From: Acidimicrobiia bacterium
GTDB lineage: Bacteria; Actinomycetota; Acidimicrobiia; Acidimicrobiales; Bin134
DNA length: 64,000 bases
Assembly (NCBI GenBank): GCA_022826705.1
Contig: JAJDUJ010000026.1
Location: 62,001-126,000, forward strand
Direction of reading: 5' to 3'
The notes beneath the pieces are model-generated. The model was given only the letters and a program-made list of their open reading frames with translations. It was not told where the DNA came from and did not search any database. Of this stretch, positions 43,115-52,917 are shown one piece after another. Position 1 is the stretch's first letter. Every line of letters starts with the position of its first letter. The position numbers and the translations under genes are program-made.

Positions 43115-43773
43115 GGGCCTTCCTCGCCGGGGAACAGCTCCACGTCCACAATGCCGGGCCATGGCTTTACCCGGCGGGCCAGCAGCGGGAAGTCCTTGCG
43201 GAGAGGGTTCCCCTCGAAAGCGCCGGGGAGGTAGATGTTGCGAAGATCGGGGTGGCCGTTGAAATGGATCCCGAACATCTCCCAGGCCTCGCGCTCATGC
43301 CAGTTGGCCCCGGGGAAAGTGCTGATCAGGGTGTCGATGCTCAGATCGTCGTCGGGAAGGTCGGCCTTTATGGTGATGCCCATGTGCTCGGAGATGGAAT
43401 AGAGGCGCATCACCATTTGGAACCGGGTCTCGCCACCGGCATGGCCCTGCTCCATAGGATCGGCTGCCTTGGGCTCGGGGTTGTCTTCCTGGGCATCCAT
43501 GTCCCGCCCGTAGGGGGAGGGCAGCCAATCGATGGCCGACAGCCAGTCGAAGAATTGGCAATCAAGCTGGTCGCGGGCGGCGCTAGCCGCATCGGTCCAC
43601 GATTCGCGGTTCACTCGCACCCACAAGTCGCTGCCCGGAATGATGTGGTGCTCGGCGAAACCGTCGCCCAGCGCTTCGGCCAGCTGGGCAGCCCAAGCCT
43701 CCCGGCGCTCGTCGGACTGCGGCCCGGTTTCGGCGGCGTCGTTCTCGACTTCAGTCGACGACAATTGGGTCAC
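43111..43773 (-). CDS. nuoC: NADH-quinone oxidoreductase subunit C
   Basis: 220 residues, the 30-kDa subunit. The diagnostic segment [20 protein letters not shown] and then [20 protein letters not shown] lie in the C-terminal half. The N-terminal 30 residues are acidic and variable. GTG 43773 overlaps the last codons of nuoB by 23 bp. It is separate from nuoD, not fused. Confidence 0.96.
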   Translation of the reverse strand: MTQLSSTEVENDAAETGPQSDERREAWAAQLAEALGDGFAEHHIIPGSDLWVRVNRESWTDAASAARDQLDCQFFDWLSAIDWLPSPYGRDMDAQEDNPEPKAADPMEQGHAGGETRFQMVMRLYSISEHMGITIKADLPDDDLSIDTLISTFPGANWHEREAWEMFGIHFNGHPDLRNIYLPGAFEGNPLRKDFPLLARRVKPWPGIVDVELFPGEEGP

Positions 43774-44251
43774 CTCGCCACCGCACGGCCGGATCTTCGT
43801 TGCCGATGCGCTCTTGGAGCAGCACGATGCCCTCCAGCAGGGCCTCGGGTCGGGGTGGACAGCCGGGCACGTACACGTCTACCGGAATGATCTGATCGAC
43901 GCCCTTGGTCACCGAATAGGAGTCCCAGTAGGGGCCTCCGCAGTTGGCGCAGGATCCCATCGAGATGACGTACTTCGGGTCGGGCATCTGCTGGTAGAGA
44001 CGGAGGATGGACGGCACCATCTTGTCGGTGACCGTTCCCGAGATCACCACCAAGTCGGCCTGTCGGGGGCTGGCGGGAAACGGGATCACGCCGAGGCGCA
44101 TGACGTCGTACCGAGGGGAGCCGATCACCGCGCCCATCTCGATGGCGCAGCAGGCCAGGCCCCACTGGTACATCCAGATGGAGTACTTCCGGCCGAGGTT
44201 GAGCAACTTGGTCAGGGGTTTTGGAGCTTTGCCGCTGGCGACCAGTCCCAC
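43751..44251 (-). CDS. nuoB: NADH-quinone oxidoreductase subunit B
   Basis: 166 residues. The ligands for cluster N2 are the tandem Cys in [27 protein letters not shown] and [16 protein letters not shown]2 is the last cluster before quinone. It lies eight bases after nuoA; its stop is inside nuoC. Confidence 0.98.
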   Translation of the reverse strand: MGLVASGKAPKPLTKLLNLGRKYSIWMYQWGLACCAIEMGAVIGSPRYDVMRLGVIPFPASPRQADLVVISGTVTDKMVPSILRLYQQMPDPKYVISMGSCANCGGPYWDSYSVTKGVDQIIPVDVYVPGCPPRPEALLEGIVLLQERIGNEDPAVRWRGDPIVVD

Positions 44252-44259
44252 TGCCTACC

Positions 44260-44625
44260 TCAGATCCACCGGAGGACACCCTTTCGCCAGGCATACACCA
44301 AGCCCAGCGCAAGGATGAATATGAAAATGGCCATCTCGACCAAGCCGAACGTCCCGTAGGCCTCCAGCCGGGTGGCCCAGGGGAAGATGAACACCGCCTC
44401 AACGTCGAACATCACGAACAAGAGGGCGAACACGTAGTAGCGGATGTTGCTCTGCGACCAGCCCAGTCCCACGGGGTCGACGCCGCTCTCATAGGTGATG
44501 TATTTCTGGGGCTGCGACCGGGAGGGCCGCAACAGGCTGCCGAGCCCCAGCATCCCAAAGACCAAAGCACCTGCCAGCACGAGGAATATAACGACGAGGA
44601 GGTAGTCGCGGAGGAACTCCGACAC
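44260..44625 (-). CDS. nuoA: NADH-quinone oxidoreductase subunit A
   Basis: 121 residues from GTG 44625. It has three membrane helices. YESGVDPVGLGWSQSNIRYY and FVMFDVEAVFIFPWATRLEA are family signatures with the conserved Glu/Asp of the NuoA/J/K region. It is the first gene of the nuoABCDHIJKLMN operon; its promoter would lie in the 44-bp gap to degV or further upstream. Confidence 0.96.
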   Translation of the reverse strand: MSEFLRDYLLVVIFLVLAGALVFGMLGLGSLLRPSRSQPQKYITYESGVDPVGLGWSQSNIRYYVFALLFVMFDVEAVFIFPWATRLEAYGTFGLVEMAIFIFILALGLVYAWRKGVLRWI

Positions 44626-44669
44626 GGCTCGAAGGTTACCGATGGCGTTTTCTGCGGGCCAAGACGTAC

Positions 44670-45509
44670 TTAGGGGGCGGGCACCATGGCGGCGGCGATG
44701 ACACCGGGGCCGGCGTGAGTGCCCACAACCGGGCCGATGAGGGCCACCGTCAAGGGGTTCTGAGCGGGGGATTCCCCCAGGCTGGCTGTGAACGCGTCGA
44801 TGTCTTCGGCCGCACCGTGGGCGATGGCCAGGTGTTCCAACTCCCCGGCTTCGGCCACTTGCGCGGCCAGCCAGTTCCGGGCCTTGCCCCTGGTTCGCTG
44901 TTTGCCCGCTTCCTCCACGACGCCGGAAGTGAGGTCCAAGCACGGCTTGATCGACAGGGCGCTGCCCAATAGCGCCTGCGCAGTACCGATGCGGCCGCCC
45001 TTCTTGAGGTTGTCCAGAGTGTCCAGTACGGCATAGATGAAGACCCGATTTTTTAGATCGGCCAGCTGGGCTTCGATCTCATCGGCGCTGTGCCCGGATT
45101 CAGCCGCGGCTGCGGCGGCTTTCACCATGACACCCAGGCCCACCGATACCTTGCCGGAGTCCACCACCCGAACGTCCACCTCGCCCTCTAGGGCTCGGGC
45201 CGCGTTCTGGGCCGATTCCCCGGTGGCCGACAGGGCGAATGACAAGTTGACGCATACAACGGCCTCGGCACCGCTGGCGGCTAGATCTCGAAACACCACT
45301 TCGAAGGCGCCCGGTGCGGGAGCCGCGGTTGAGGGCAGTTCATCGCTGGCGGCCATCTTGGCGTAGAAGTTCTCCGCCGATAGGCCCACACCGTCGGTGA
45401 ACTCCTCGTCGCCGAATCGGATGGTGAGCGGGACCACGGTGATCTGGTGGCGCTCGATGTCGGCGGCGCTGAGGTCGCAAGAGCTGTCGGTCACAATTCG
45501 AACGGTCAT
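44670..45509 (-). CDS. DegV family fatty-acid-binding protein
   Basis: 279 residues. RIVTDSSCDLSAADIERHQI and VVPLTIRFGDEEFTDGVGLS at the start, PSTAAPAPGAFEVVFRDL, and the C-terminal GPVVGTHAGPGVIAAAMV are classic DegV. Family members bind a fatty acid; Firmicutes FakB proteins present it to the kinase FakA, but no fakA is visible here. Its ATG overlaps the stop of the DUF6049 gene (ATGA 45506-45509). Confidence 0.93.
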   Translation of the reverse strand: MTVRIVTDSSCDLSAADIERHQITVVPLTIRFGDEEFTDGVGLSAENFYAKMAASDELPSTAAPAPGAFEVVFRDLAASGAEAVVCVNLSFALSATGESAQNAARALEGEVDVRVVDSGKVSVGLGVMVKAAAAAAESGHSADEIEAQLADLKNRVFIYAVLDTLDNLKKGGRIGTAQALLGSALSIKPCLDLTSGVVEEAGKQRTRGKARNWLAAQVAEAGELEHLAIAHGAAEDIDAFTASLGESPAQNPLTVALIGPVVGTHAGPGVIAAAMVPAP

Positions 45510-47536
45510 GCACTGACACTACTTTTTGGAAGCTCGAGTTTGGAGCGCCGGCGCGACCACCAGTGTCGAGCCCACCACAACAGCAGGATGGCCAGCGCGG
45601 CGGCGGCGATCCCCACACCGGTGCCTGACAGGGAGGTTGCCCGCACGGTCAACTGCGACTCGCCCAGGGCCAAGAGCCCGGTGGGTGAGTTGACGCTGAT
45701 CTCCAGCACGGCGTCGCCCGAAGTCTTGGCCTGCACCGGCACCTGGATCTGGTTGACTCCGGGGGAGAGCCGCCGCAGCAGGAAGTTTCCGTCGGGGAAG
45801 TCGAGCTTGTCGCTGTTGAGGTCCAACCGCACGATCACATCGTGGTCGAGGTTGTTGCGGATGAGCATGGGTATGCTCTCCGAGCGGCTGGTCAGGGTGA
45901 TTCTCTGGCGACTCGGTGGCTGGATGGCGGCCACGGTGTCCCGAACGGTTTGGGCCACCACCGCCAGGTAGGCGTCTCGCTGGGTCTCGGTCAGTCCGTA
46001 TGCGCCGGACAGCAAGAGCGCTCTCCCCAACGTTTCGATCGACTGCCGCTCGGGAGTGCCTACGGTGGCAATCGGGTCCACCATGTTCTGGTACGACCGG
46101 GCGATGCGCTGCCCATCGCTCAAAGCGGCCCGGTAGTCCTCCCCGAATCCGTTCTCCTCCGCGGGACGCACCTGTCGGAGGGTGTCGGGTTCGATGTGCT
46201 CGGCAATGGTGGCGGGGTAGACGGCGGAGAGGATCGGGCTGTCGCCGATCTGATCCAGCAGCACTCCCAGGCTGGTGGGATCAGAAAGTGATGCCAAGGG
46301 AGGTGCCAGCACGATGCCACGGAGTTGCTGGGGATCTTCAAACCAGCGGATGGCCAAATCGGCCAAGACCAGATAGGGCGCCACTTCTGGACTGTCGGCC
46401 CGAACGAAATGAGCGGTGGCGGTGTTGTCGATAGCCACCGCGGGCATGGGATCGTCGGCTGTGGGGAGCATGAAAGACGTCATGGCCGAGGTGCTTACCG
46501 GTTCGCCGGACGGATCGAGCAGGGCTTCGGGCACCAGCACCAGTTCCACCCCCTCCTGCTGAAGACGCTGAAGCAACTCGGGGGAGGCCGAGGTGGTCAG
46601 CACCATGATGGAGCGATCAGGCGGAGAGCCGAGATGCTCGGCGAGCACTGCGGCCCCTGCTTCGATTTGCCAGCCGATCTGAAGGCTCAGGCCCTGGTCG
46701 ATCCACGCGTCGCTGTCAAGGGGGACGTAGGTGTTGCTCGCCAAGGGGTGGTTGACGGCGGCTTGTTGGAGTCGGGCCAACAACTGGGCATCCTCAGACC
46801 TCTCGCTGATGGCAAGGGCGTCGATCAGATGGGGATCAAGGGACACCAAGGCCACAGGTTGGGGACGCACCCGGGGGTCGAGAACGTCGGCCAGCAATTG
46901 CAGGCTTTGGCCGGTGGGACCCAGGTCCACGTTTCCCAGATGGTCGACGGCGGGAGGTCCGGTTGCCGAGAGGACGGTGCTCACCAGCAGAGGAGGCTTG
47001 CCGGCATCGGGCAAGGGAGTGCGGACCAGAAAGGTGTGGACGGCATCCAATCGAATGCCGTCGGAGCCTCGAAGAAGAAGACTCACCGGGTACACCCCCT
47101 CGGCGGAAAGGGGGAGAAGCAATTGACCCGGTGCCCCGGCCTGATGCGCCTGGCCGCTTGTGGTGGCGATTTCCAAGGACGCGACTCCATCGGCGTCGCG
47201 CTCCGGGACGGCCAGTCGGGAAACCCGGTGCAGAACTGGTCCGGTGGACGGCCCGGCCAGTCGATCCAGGAGAGCGGAGCGAGACCGAATAGGCACCCCG
47301 ATGTTGATGTCAATGGTGGACCCGTCGGGGGCGTCGATTAGGCGGAAGGAGACTCGGAAAACGTCCTCCTCGGCAATCCACATGCTTTGGCTGACCAGCT
47401 CTATGGAGGGGGTTTCCGTCTCGGAGGTGCCGTTGTCATTCTGGGCGGTGGCGATCGGGATCATGAGAGCGGGCGCGGCGCAGCAGATAAGAGCCGCCGC
47501 CAGCCACTTGCTCCTGGAGCGGCATCTATAGCCCAC
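45506..47536 (-). CDS. DUF6049 family secreted, membrane-anchored protein
   Basis: 676 residues from GTG 47536, which lies inside the end of the acetyltransferase gene. A signal sequence (SKWLAAALICCAAPALMIPI) is followed by a large extracytoplasmic region and a C-terminal membrane helix (GIAAAALAILLLWWARHWW) with a basic tail RRRSK. The layout matches DUF6049 proteins of actinobacteria, which lie near MviN/MurJ, mutT and the CCA-adding gene (as around Rv3909 in M. tuberculosis), hinting at an envelope function. Here no mviN follows; degV is next. The function is unknown. Confidence 0.8.
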   Translation of the reverse strand: MGYRCRSRSKWLAAALICCAAPALMIPIATAQNDNGTSETETPSIELVSQSMWIAEEDVFRVSFRLIDAPDGSTIDINIGVPIRSRSALLDRLAGPSTGPVLHRVSRLAVPERDADGVASLEIATTSGQAHQAGAPGQLLLPLSAEGVYPVSLLLRGSDGIRLDAVHTFLVRTPLPDAGKPPLLVSTVLSATGPPAVDHLGNVDLGPTGQSLQLLADVLDPRVRPQPVALVSLDPHLIDALAISERSEDAQLLARLQQAAVNHPLASNTYVPLDSDAWIDQGLSLQIGWQIEAGAAVLAEHLGSPPDRSIMVLTTSASPELLQRLQQEGVELVLVPEALLDPSGEPVSTSAMTSFMLPTADDPMPAVAIDNTATAHFVRADSPEVAPYLVLADLAIRWFEDPQQLRGIVLAPPLASLSDPTSLGVLLDQIGDSPILSAVYPATIAEHIEPDTLRQVRPAEENGFGEDYRAALSDGQRIARSYQNMVDPIATVGTPERQSIETLGRALLLSGAYGLTETQRDAYLAVVAQTVRDTVAAIQPPSRQRITLTSRSESIPMLIRNNLDHDVIVRLDLNSDKLDFPDGNFLLRRLSPGVNQIQVPVQAKTSGDAVLEISVNSPTGLLALGESQLTVRATSLSGTGVGIAAAALAILLLWWARHWWSRRRSKLELPKSSVSA

Positions 47537-48266
47537 TGATCTCCAACTCCAGAACTTGCAGACCGGGGGGAACCGGCTCGAAACCCAGTCGCTCATAGAG
47601 GCGCAGGGCACCGGTGTTTTGCTGGGGCGTGTTGACCCAGGCTTGGGTGGCACCCCAGCGGGCCATCCACGTCAGCCCGTCGACTACCAGAGCGGTTCCG
47701 GCCCCCTGTCCTTGTTGGCGAGGTGAGATTGCCAATCGCTGGAGATAGCCCGACGGCCCGCTGCGACCAGAGATGGCGTACCCAGCCAGGGCTTTGTCGG
47801 GGTCTGGACGGGCCACTCGAAAGCGTCGGAAGGGAGTGGCTTGAAGTGCTTCGTGCAGTCCTGCCGGGTCGAGCTGCCAGAACGGCTCGAAAGCGGCATG
47901 GTCCACGTCCAGAACCGAGCTGCGATCGCGGCGCCGGGCCCGTCGGATGGAAACGCCTCCATTTCGGTCAGAGAGCGGCGGTTGGATTGGCCGAGACAGC
48001 AAGGCGAGCTGCTGGCGGGGTTCGAATCCGGCTCGGAGGAACGGCTCCGTCTCGATGTGCGAGAGGGCTGAAGTCCGGATTCGGAGATAGCCCTGGGCCG
48101 CCGCCGATTCAATCGAGGCGGCAACGGCGGCATCTGAGACTGCCGAGCCGGAAGTCAGCAGGATGAGCAGGCCGATCTCCGTTTCGCTGGCCCAGGGTCT
48201 AAGCCGCAGACGGTCGTGACCGACGCGAAGCGTCACGGATTCCTGCCCTGACCGTCGGCGCAACAT
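47526..48266 (-). CDS. GNAT N-acetyltransferase with degenerate N-terminal domain
   Basis: 246 residues. The C-terminal half is a clear GNAT domain (GYLQRLAISPRQQGQGAGTA acetyl-CoA loop; WVNTPQQNTGALRLYERLGF). The N-terminal half (about 10-100) resembles a second GNAT-like fold without a visible binding loop. The acceptor is unknown. It is divergent from the deacetylase gene with 111 bp between. Its stop lies within the start of the DUF6049 gene, so the two are coupled. Confidence 0.82.
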   Translation of the reverse strand: MLRRRSGQESVTLRVGHDRLRLRPWASETEIGLLILLTSGSAVSDAAVAASIESAAAQGYLRIRTSALSHIETEPFLRAGFEPRQQLALLSRPIQPPLSDRNGGVSIRRARRRDRSSVLDVDHAAFEPFWQLDPAGLHEALQATPFRRFRVARPDPDKALAGYAISGRSGPSGYLQRLAISPRQQGQGAGTALVVDGLTWMARWGATQAWVNTPQQNTGALRLYERLGFEPVPPGLQVLELEISGL

Positions 48267-48377
48267 GTCACTGAGGCTAGGTCCGAGCAGGGCGCGGCGT
48301 ACACCGCGAACCGGGTTTCTTCTGGGCGCGAGAAATGCTCATTCTTGGGTACTGGCCGGGCGCGGTACCGTGGGGCT

Positions 48378-49376
48378 GTGTCGGTTTTGTGGATCACCGA
48401 CGAGCGCTTTCTCGACCACGACACCGGACGCTCCCATCCAGAGCGTTCGGCCCGACTGCGCGCGGTGATCGACGGGGTGCAGCGGGCGGGGTTAGACGAC
48501 GCTCTGGTTCCGACCGTGCCTCGGCTGGCCACCGACGCCGAGCTATTGGCTGTCCACGATTCCTCGGTACTCGACTCGGTCCAACGGATGGCGCAAGGCG
48601 GGGGCGGCCGACTGGACCCCGACACCGTGCTGTCCAGCGAATCGGAGGTAGCTGCTCGATTGGCGGCAGGAGCGGGACTGGCCGCTGTCGAGGCCTTGGA
48701 CGCCAACGCGGCCGATGCCGCGTTCTGCGCGGTGCGCCCACCGGGCCACCACGCCACACCGGTGCGGTCGATGGGGTTCTGCCTATTCAACAGTGCGGCG
48801 GTGTGCGCCCAGGCGCTGGCCGACCGGGGCGAGCGGGTGCTGGTGGTTGACTACGACGCCCACCACGGCAACGGCACCCAGGACGCGTTCTGGGAGGACG
48901 ACCGGGTGATGTATGTGTCGTGGCACCAGTACCCGTTCTATCCGGGCACTGGTGGGCTGCGAGAGCGGGGCGCGGGGGCAGGATTGGGCACCAACATCAA
49001 CTTGCCCATGCCCATGGGGGCGACCGGCGACGCCTACCGCCGAGGCTGGGAAGAGGCCGTGCTGCCCGCGGTGGAAGACTTTGAACCTGACTGGCTCGTT
49101 CTGTCGGCCGGATTCGACGCTCACCGGGCTGACCCACTGACCAATCTGGGCTTGGCCGCAGGGGATTTTGCCGACCTCACCGAAGCGATCATTCAGGTGG
49201 TTTCCTCCGGTCGGCGTATCGCCTTTTTGGAGGGCGGCTATGACCTGGATGCCCTGGCCGACTGCGCCGCCGCGGCGGTAGCAGTGTTGGCTGGAACGCA
49301 GTGGCGGCCGGAACCGGCTACGGGAGGCGGTCCGGGTGCAGAGGTGGCGGCTGCCGCGGCCGCGTTGTTGTCGTGA
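48378..49376 (+). CDS. class II-type histone deacetylase family protein
   Basis: 332 residues from GTG 48378. HPERSARLRAVIDGV, VRPPGHHATPVRSMGFCLFN and VDYDAHHGNGTQDAFWEDDR give the His-His and Asp/His zinc site of arginase-fold deacetylases. Bacterial members deacetylate polyamines, acetoin-related compounds or proteins; the substrate is unknown. A GNAT gene lies divergently, which could be a functional pair, though this is only positional. The stop overlaps the CCA-adding gene start (GTGA at 49373-49376). Confidence 0.93.
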   Translation: MSVLWITDERFLDHDTGRSHPERSARLRAVIDGVQRAGLDDALVPTVPRLATDAELLAVHDSSVLDSVQRMAQGGGGRLDPDTVLSSESEVAARLAAGAGLAAVEALDANAADAAFCAVRPPGHHATPVRSMGFCLFNSAAVCAQALADRGERVLVVDYDAHHGNGTQDAFWEDDRVMYVSWHQYPFYPGTGGLRERGAGAGLGTNINLPMPMGATGDAYRRGWEEAVLPAVEDFEPDWLVLSAGFDAHRADPLTNLGLAAGDFADLTEAIIQVVSSGRRIAFLEGGYDLDALADCAAAAVAVLAGTQWRPEPATGGGPGAEVAAAAAALLS

Positions 49377-50599
49377 GCCTCGACCGTCTGGCCCCCGTCC
49401 GCGAGGAGGCCCGAGAACTGGCTGAACGGTTTGCCGCCAGCGGGTACCGGATCTATCTGGTAGGTGGGATTGTGCGTGACGCGATGCGGAATCGACCACT
49501 GGACACCGCCTTCGACCTGGACCTCACCACCGATGCCCAGCCAGAGGCGGTGAAGTCGATCTTGGAAGAGTGGGCCGACACCCTGTGGACTCAAGGGGAG
49601 CGGTTCGGCACAATCGGCGCTCGCCGAGGCGACCGCCGGGTTGAGATAACCACCCATCGCACCGAGCGGTACCTGCCCGACTCTCGCAAGCCCGAAGTGG
49701 CCTTCGCCGATGCCATCGAGGCCGATCTCTCCCGCCGCGACTTCACCATCAACGCCATGGCTGTCGAACTGCCCGATGGCGGGCTGGTGGACCCCTTTGG
49801 CGGAGCATCCGACCTAGAGGCTGGGCGCTTACGCACTCCGCTGGACCCTGAGGAAACGTTCAGCGACGACCCCCTCCGAATGCTGCGAGCGGCCCGCTTT
49901 TTGGCGCAGTTCGACCTGGCTGCGGACACGAACCTGGTAGCGGCCATGGGGGCCATGGCCGACCGGCTGAGCATCGTGGCTGACGAGCGGGTTCGCGACG
50001 AGCTGGACCGGCTCCTCGCAATACCCGATCCCGGGCCCGGCTTCGAGTTGCTCTTCAAGACCGGCCTGGGCGAACGGGTGTTGGGACCGGTAGGCGATGG
50101 CACTGCGGCACTCGCCGTTCTTCGCAAAGTCGGTGATGATCCGGTCGTCCGCTTGGCTGCGCTGTTGGCTGATGCTGGAACGCCCTCCGACGTGCGGTCG
50201 GCGTTGTCGGAGCGCCGAGCCACCACCGCAGTCAGCCGCGCCGTGTTTGCCGTGCTAACCGCAGCGCGCCGAGCGGTGGAGCATCCGCCCCAATCCCCTG
50301 CCGAGTTGCGCCGCTGGGTGGTCGATGCCGACCCCCATGTGCCGCAGGCGGTGATGGTGGCGACAGCCCTCGGTGCAGTGGGCACGTTGACCGCCGATGT
50401 GGAAGCCCTGATCGCCGCAGAGCCCGACTTGCTTGGCCCCCCAGTACTCGACGGTGAGCAGATCATGGAGCTTCTTGGCCTGGACCCTGGTCCCGACGTA
50501 GGCGCAGCCGTCGACGAACTACGCCGTCATCGCCTCGACTCCGGCCCCCTCACTCCCGAGGAGGCCCGCGCCCACCTATTGAAGTGGCGTTCTAGCTGA
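49373..50599 (+). CDS. CCA tRNA nucleotidyltransferase
   Basis: 408 residues from GTG 49373. The nucleotidyltransferase site is [20 protein letters not shown] with [29 protein letters not shown] and [19 protein letters not shown] are class II CCA-adding motifs, and [20 protein letters not shown] follows. It adds CCA to tRNA ends, needed here because three of the four tRNAs in the window lack an encoded CCA. It overlaps the deacetylase gene, and its last 8 bp overlap the convergent ino1 gene. In mycobacteria this gene neighbours the DUF6049 locus, as here. Confidence 0.94.
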   Translation: MSLDRLAPVREEARELAERFAASGYRIYLVGGIVRDAMRNRPLDTAFDLDLTTDAQPEAVKSILEEWADTLWTQGERFGTIGARRGDRRVEITTHRTERYLPDSRKPEVAFADAIEADLSRRDFTINAMAVELPDGGLVDPFGGASDLEAGRLRTPLDPEETFSDDPLRMLRAARFLAQFDLAADTNLVAAMGAMADRLSIVADERVRDELDRLLAIPDPGPGFELLFKTGLGERVLGPVGDGTAALAVLRKVGDDPVVRLAALLADAGTPSDVRSALSERRATTAVSRAVFAVLTAARRAVEHPPQSPAELRRWVVDADPHVPQAVMVATALGAVGTLTADVEALIAAEPDLLGPPVLDGEQIMELLGLDPGPDVGAAVDELRRHRLDSGPLTPEEARAHLLKWRSS

Positions 50600-51671
50600 C
50601 CTCGCCTCGGGCGTAGGCCTCGACCATCTCGCGGGCGGTCTCGTCGCGGTACTGGATGGGCGGGCTCTTCATGAAGTAGGCCGAGGGGCCGAGCAGGGGA
50701 CCGCCGATGCCGTGATCCAAGCCGAGCTTGGCGCAGCGCAGAGCGTCGATGATGACGCCGGCGGAGTTGGGCGAGTCCACCACCTCTAGCTTGAGGTCGA
50801 TGTTGAGGGGGACATCGCCGAAGCCCCGGCCCTCGAGGCGGATGTGGGCCCACTTCCGGTCTTCCAGCCAGGGGACGTGGTCGCTTGGACCGATGTGGAC
50901 ATCATCGGCGGCGATGCCATTGTCGAGCTGGCTGGTAACCGACTGGGTCTTGGAGATCTTCTTGGACACCAGCCGGGTCCGCTCCAGCATGTTCATGAAG
51001 TCCATGTTGCCGCCGAAGTTCAGCTGGTATGTGCGGTCCAGTTCCACACCCCGGTCCTCGTATAGGCGGGCCAGGGTGCGGTGCACAATGGTGGCGCCCA
51101 CCTGGCTCTTGATGTCGTCGCCCACCACCGGGACACCGGCGTCGGTGAAGCGCTGGGCCCATTCCGGATCGGAGGCGATGAACACCGGGATGGCGTTCAC
51201 AAAGGCCACGCCGGCCTCTAGGCAGCACTCGGCGTAGTAGCGCTGAGCCTCCTCGGAGCCCACCGGAAGATAAGAGATGAGCACGTCGGCCCCGGACTCC
51301 CGCAGCGCCTCGGCCACATTGATCGGCTCCGCTGGGGATTCCTCGCACTGGGTGCGGTAGAACTCGCCGAACCCGTCCAGAGTGGGGGCCCGCTGCACCC
51401 GCACGCCCAGATCGGGCACATCGCAGAACTGCACGGTGTTGTTGGGGGCGGCGCTGATGGCCTTGCCCAGATCCAGCCCGACCTTGGTGGCGTCCACGTC
51501 GAAAGCGGCCACGGGCACCACGTCGTTGATGTGATAGCCCCCCAGCACCACGTGCATGAGGCCGGGGACCTGGTCGTCGGGCTCGGCGTCGGCATAGTAG
51601 TGCAGGCCCTGCACCAGGGAGCTGGCGCAGTTGCCGACACCGGCGATTGCGATGCGGATGGGATTGCTCAT
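50592..51671 (-). CDS. ino1: inositol-3-phosphate synthase (mycobacterial type)
   Basis: 359 residues from ATG 51671, with AAGGAGG nine bases upstream. [20 protein letters not shown] is the NAD-binding start. [20 protein letters not shown] and [14 protein letters not shown] contain the active-site lysine and serine/asparagine region of the short actinobacterial enzyme. It converts glucose-6-phosphate to inositol-3-phosphate for phosphatidylinositol and mycothiol-type compounds. A PadR regulator gene is upstream, as with Rv0046c/Rv0047c. Confidence 0.96.
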   Translation of the reverse strand: MSNPIRIAIAGVGNCASSLVQGLHYYADAEPDDQVPGLMHVVLGGYHINDVVPVAAFDVDATKVGLDLGKAISAAPNNTVQFCDVPDLGVRVQRAPTLDGFGEFYRTQCEESPAEPINVAEALRESGADVLISYLPVGSEEAQRYYAECCLEAGVAFVNAIPVFIASDPEWAQRFTDAGVPVVGDDIKSQVGATIVHRTLARLYEDRGVELDRTYQLNFGGNMDFMNMLERTRLVSKKISKTQSVTSQLDNGIAADDVHIGPSDHVPWLEDRKWAHIRLEGRGFGDVPLNIDLKLEVVDSPNSAGVIIDALRCAKLGLDHGIGGPLLGPSAYFMKSPPIQYRDETAREMVEAYARGEVS

Positions 51672-51714
51672 CGTGGTTGCCCTCCTTGGGCGAAGAAGTT
51701 TCGATCGGCGCTGA

Positions 51715-52305
51715 TCATGGGTCAGTGGGTTCAGGACTCGGCCGGTTGTTGCGCTCGTCGGCAATCAGCTGATCGAGCCAAACCAAGTCGTGATCTCGGC
51801 GCTCTTGGTCCCTCTGGAACAGCGAGCGCACGTAGGGGTCGTTGGTGTGGACGGGATCGCGGCGGGCCATGGCTTGCAGGCTGACCAGGTGCGCCCGGCG
51901 CAGTTCGAACAGCGCCAGGCGCCGGTCGGGGGGAAGGAAGCGGCAGAAGGCCAGTTGCAAGCGAAAGCGCCGCTCGTTGTTGGCGTCTTCTTGCAATAGC
52001 TCCAGTAGGTGGTCTTCACCAGCCTCGGTGATTTGGTACACCTTGCGGGTTCGGCTTGATTTCGACCGCGTGCTGCGCTTCCGGCTGCGACGAGCATTCT
52101 CCTCAGAAGACTGCTCGTCGGTGACGAGTTCGGGGGCCACGGCGGTGGAACTCACCCAGCCCCGGCGCTCCAAGCGGGCCAAGGCGGGATAAAGGGCCCC
52201 GTAGGAGTTGGCGTATCCGCCGACCAGCGACTTGAGGCGCTTGTTCAGCTCGTAGCCGTGGAGGTCGCCCTCTTTGAGCAGGCCGAGCACCGCGAGATCC
52301 AACAT
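51715..52305 (-). CDS. PadR family transcriptional regulator
   Basis: 196 residues. The winged helix [20 protein letters not shown] and [20 protein letters not shown] at the N-terminus define PadR. Residues of about 65-90 are a basic, Ser/Arg-rich insertion ([20 protein letters not shown]). A C-terminal helical dimerisation region with [20 protein letters not shown] follows. It lies 43 bp upstream of ino1 on the same strand, so it probably controls itself and perhaps inositol synthesis. A consensus promoter with an overlapping palindrome lies directly before its ATG. Confidence 0.93.
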   Translation of the reverse strand: MLDLAVLGLLKEGDLHGYELNKRLKSLVGGYANSYGALYPALARLERRGWVSSTAVAPELVTDEQSSEENARRSRKRSTRSKSSRTRKVYQITEAGEDHLLELLQEDANNERRFRLQLAFCRFLPPDRRLALFELRRAHLVSLQAMARRDPVHTNDPYVRSLFQRDQERRDHDLVWLDQLIADERNNRPSPEPTDP

Positions 52306-52314
52306 TGGACCGCG

Positions 52315-52342
52315 ATTATATCGATTCGCTATATCAGGTCAA
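52315..52342 (-). promoter_or_regulatory. promoter and operator of the PadR gene, apparently leaderless
   Basis: On the minus strand TTGACC (52342-52337) and TATAAT (52320-52315) are 16 bp apart, a near-consensus vegetative promoter. The expected transcript start is only three or four bases before the ATG at 52305, so the mRNA is probably near-leaderless. An imperfect palindrome (TATATCG, three bases, CGCTATA on the plus strand, 52317-52333) overlaps the -10 box, fitting autorepression by PadR. Confidence 0.75.
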
Positions 52343-52370
52343 CTCGTTGGTGCGCTATAGACGTGAGCCC

Positions 52371-52892
52371 TCAGCCAAATAGGGAAACCGACAGGTCTTC
52401 TGGGCCGCGGATTGATCGGGGATCGTCGGGGTCGGGGTTGGCGTTGGGCACGGTGACCGAGTGGTCGGTGATGTAGTTGCGGTGGTCGATGGCCCATTTG
52501 CCGTCTCGACGGGACCATTGGTCCACATAGCGCCCTCGGCTGAAGATGTCGGCGGTGTCGGGGCCGTCGCCGAAGGGCAGGGTTCGCAGCGCCACGGTCA
52601 CATAGGCCTCGCTCACTGCTCGATCCCCGTCCACTTGGATCAACACGTTGGTGATCTGATGGGAATGGGTGGACATTCCGGCGTGAGCAGTCCAGACCCA
52701 GTCCACGAATTCGTGGCCGGTGCCCTGGAAGATGTCCTCTCCGTAGTCGGCGGTTCCATCGGGATGCCACACCGCGTAGGCAGCTGGCATGTCCATCCGG
52801 TCGAGGGCTCGGCAATAGCCGTAGATCACCTCGGTGATGGCCTGCTTGGCCACCATGGTTTCAAGAACATCCGCGCTGATGGGGTCAGTCAT
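52371..52892 (-). CDS. NTF2-like (SnoaL) protein
   Basis: 173 residues. The fold signature is VAKQAITEVIYGYCRALDRM near residue 14, followed by WHPDGTADYGEDI, and the barrel strands AVSEAYVTVALRTLPFGD and YVDQWSRRDGKWAIDHRNYI. This is a PF13577-type dehydratase/isomerase-like or non-catalytic domain. ATG 52892 is chosen; ATG 52919 would overlap the start of the divergent amidohydrolase. Only 25 bp separate the two starts, with possible -10-like hexamers for both, so both may be leaderless. Confidence 0.82.
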   Translation of the reverse strand: MTDPISADVLETMVAKQAITEVIYGYCRALDRMDMPAAYAVWHPDGTADYGEDIFQGTGHEFVDWVWTAHAGMSTHSHQITNVLIQVDGDRAVSEAYVTVALRTLPFGDGPDTADIFSRGRYVDQWSRRDGKWAIDHRNYITDHSVTVPNANPDPDDPRSIRGPEDLSVSLFG

Positions 52893-52917
52893 AAGCCCAT
52901 TCTCTATCGTTTCGCTC

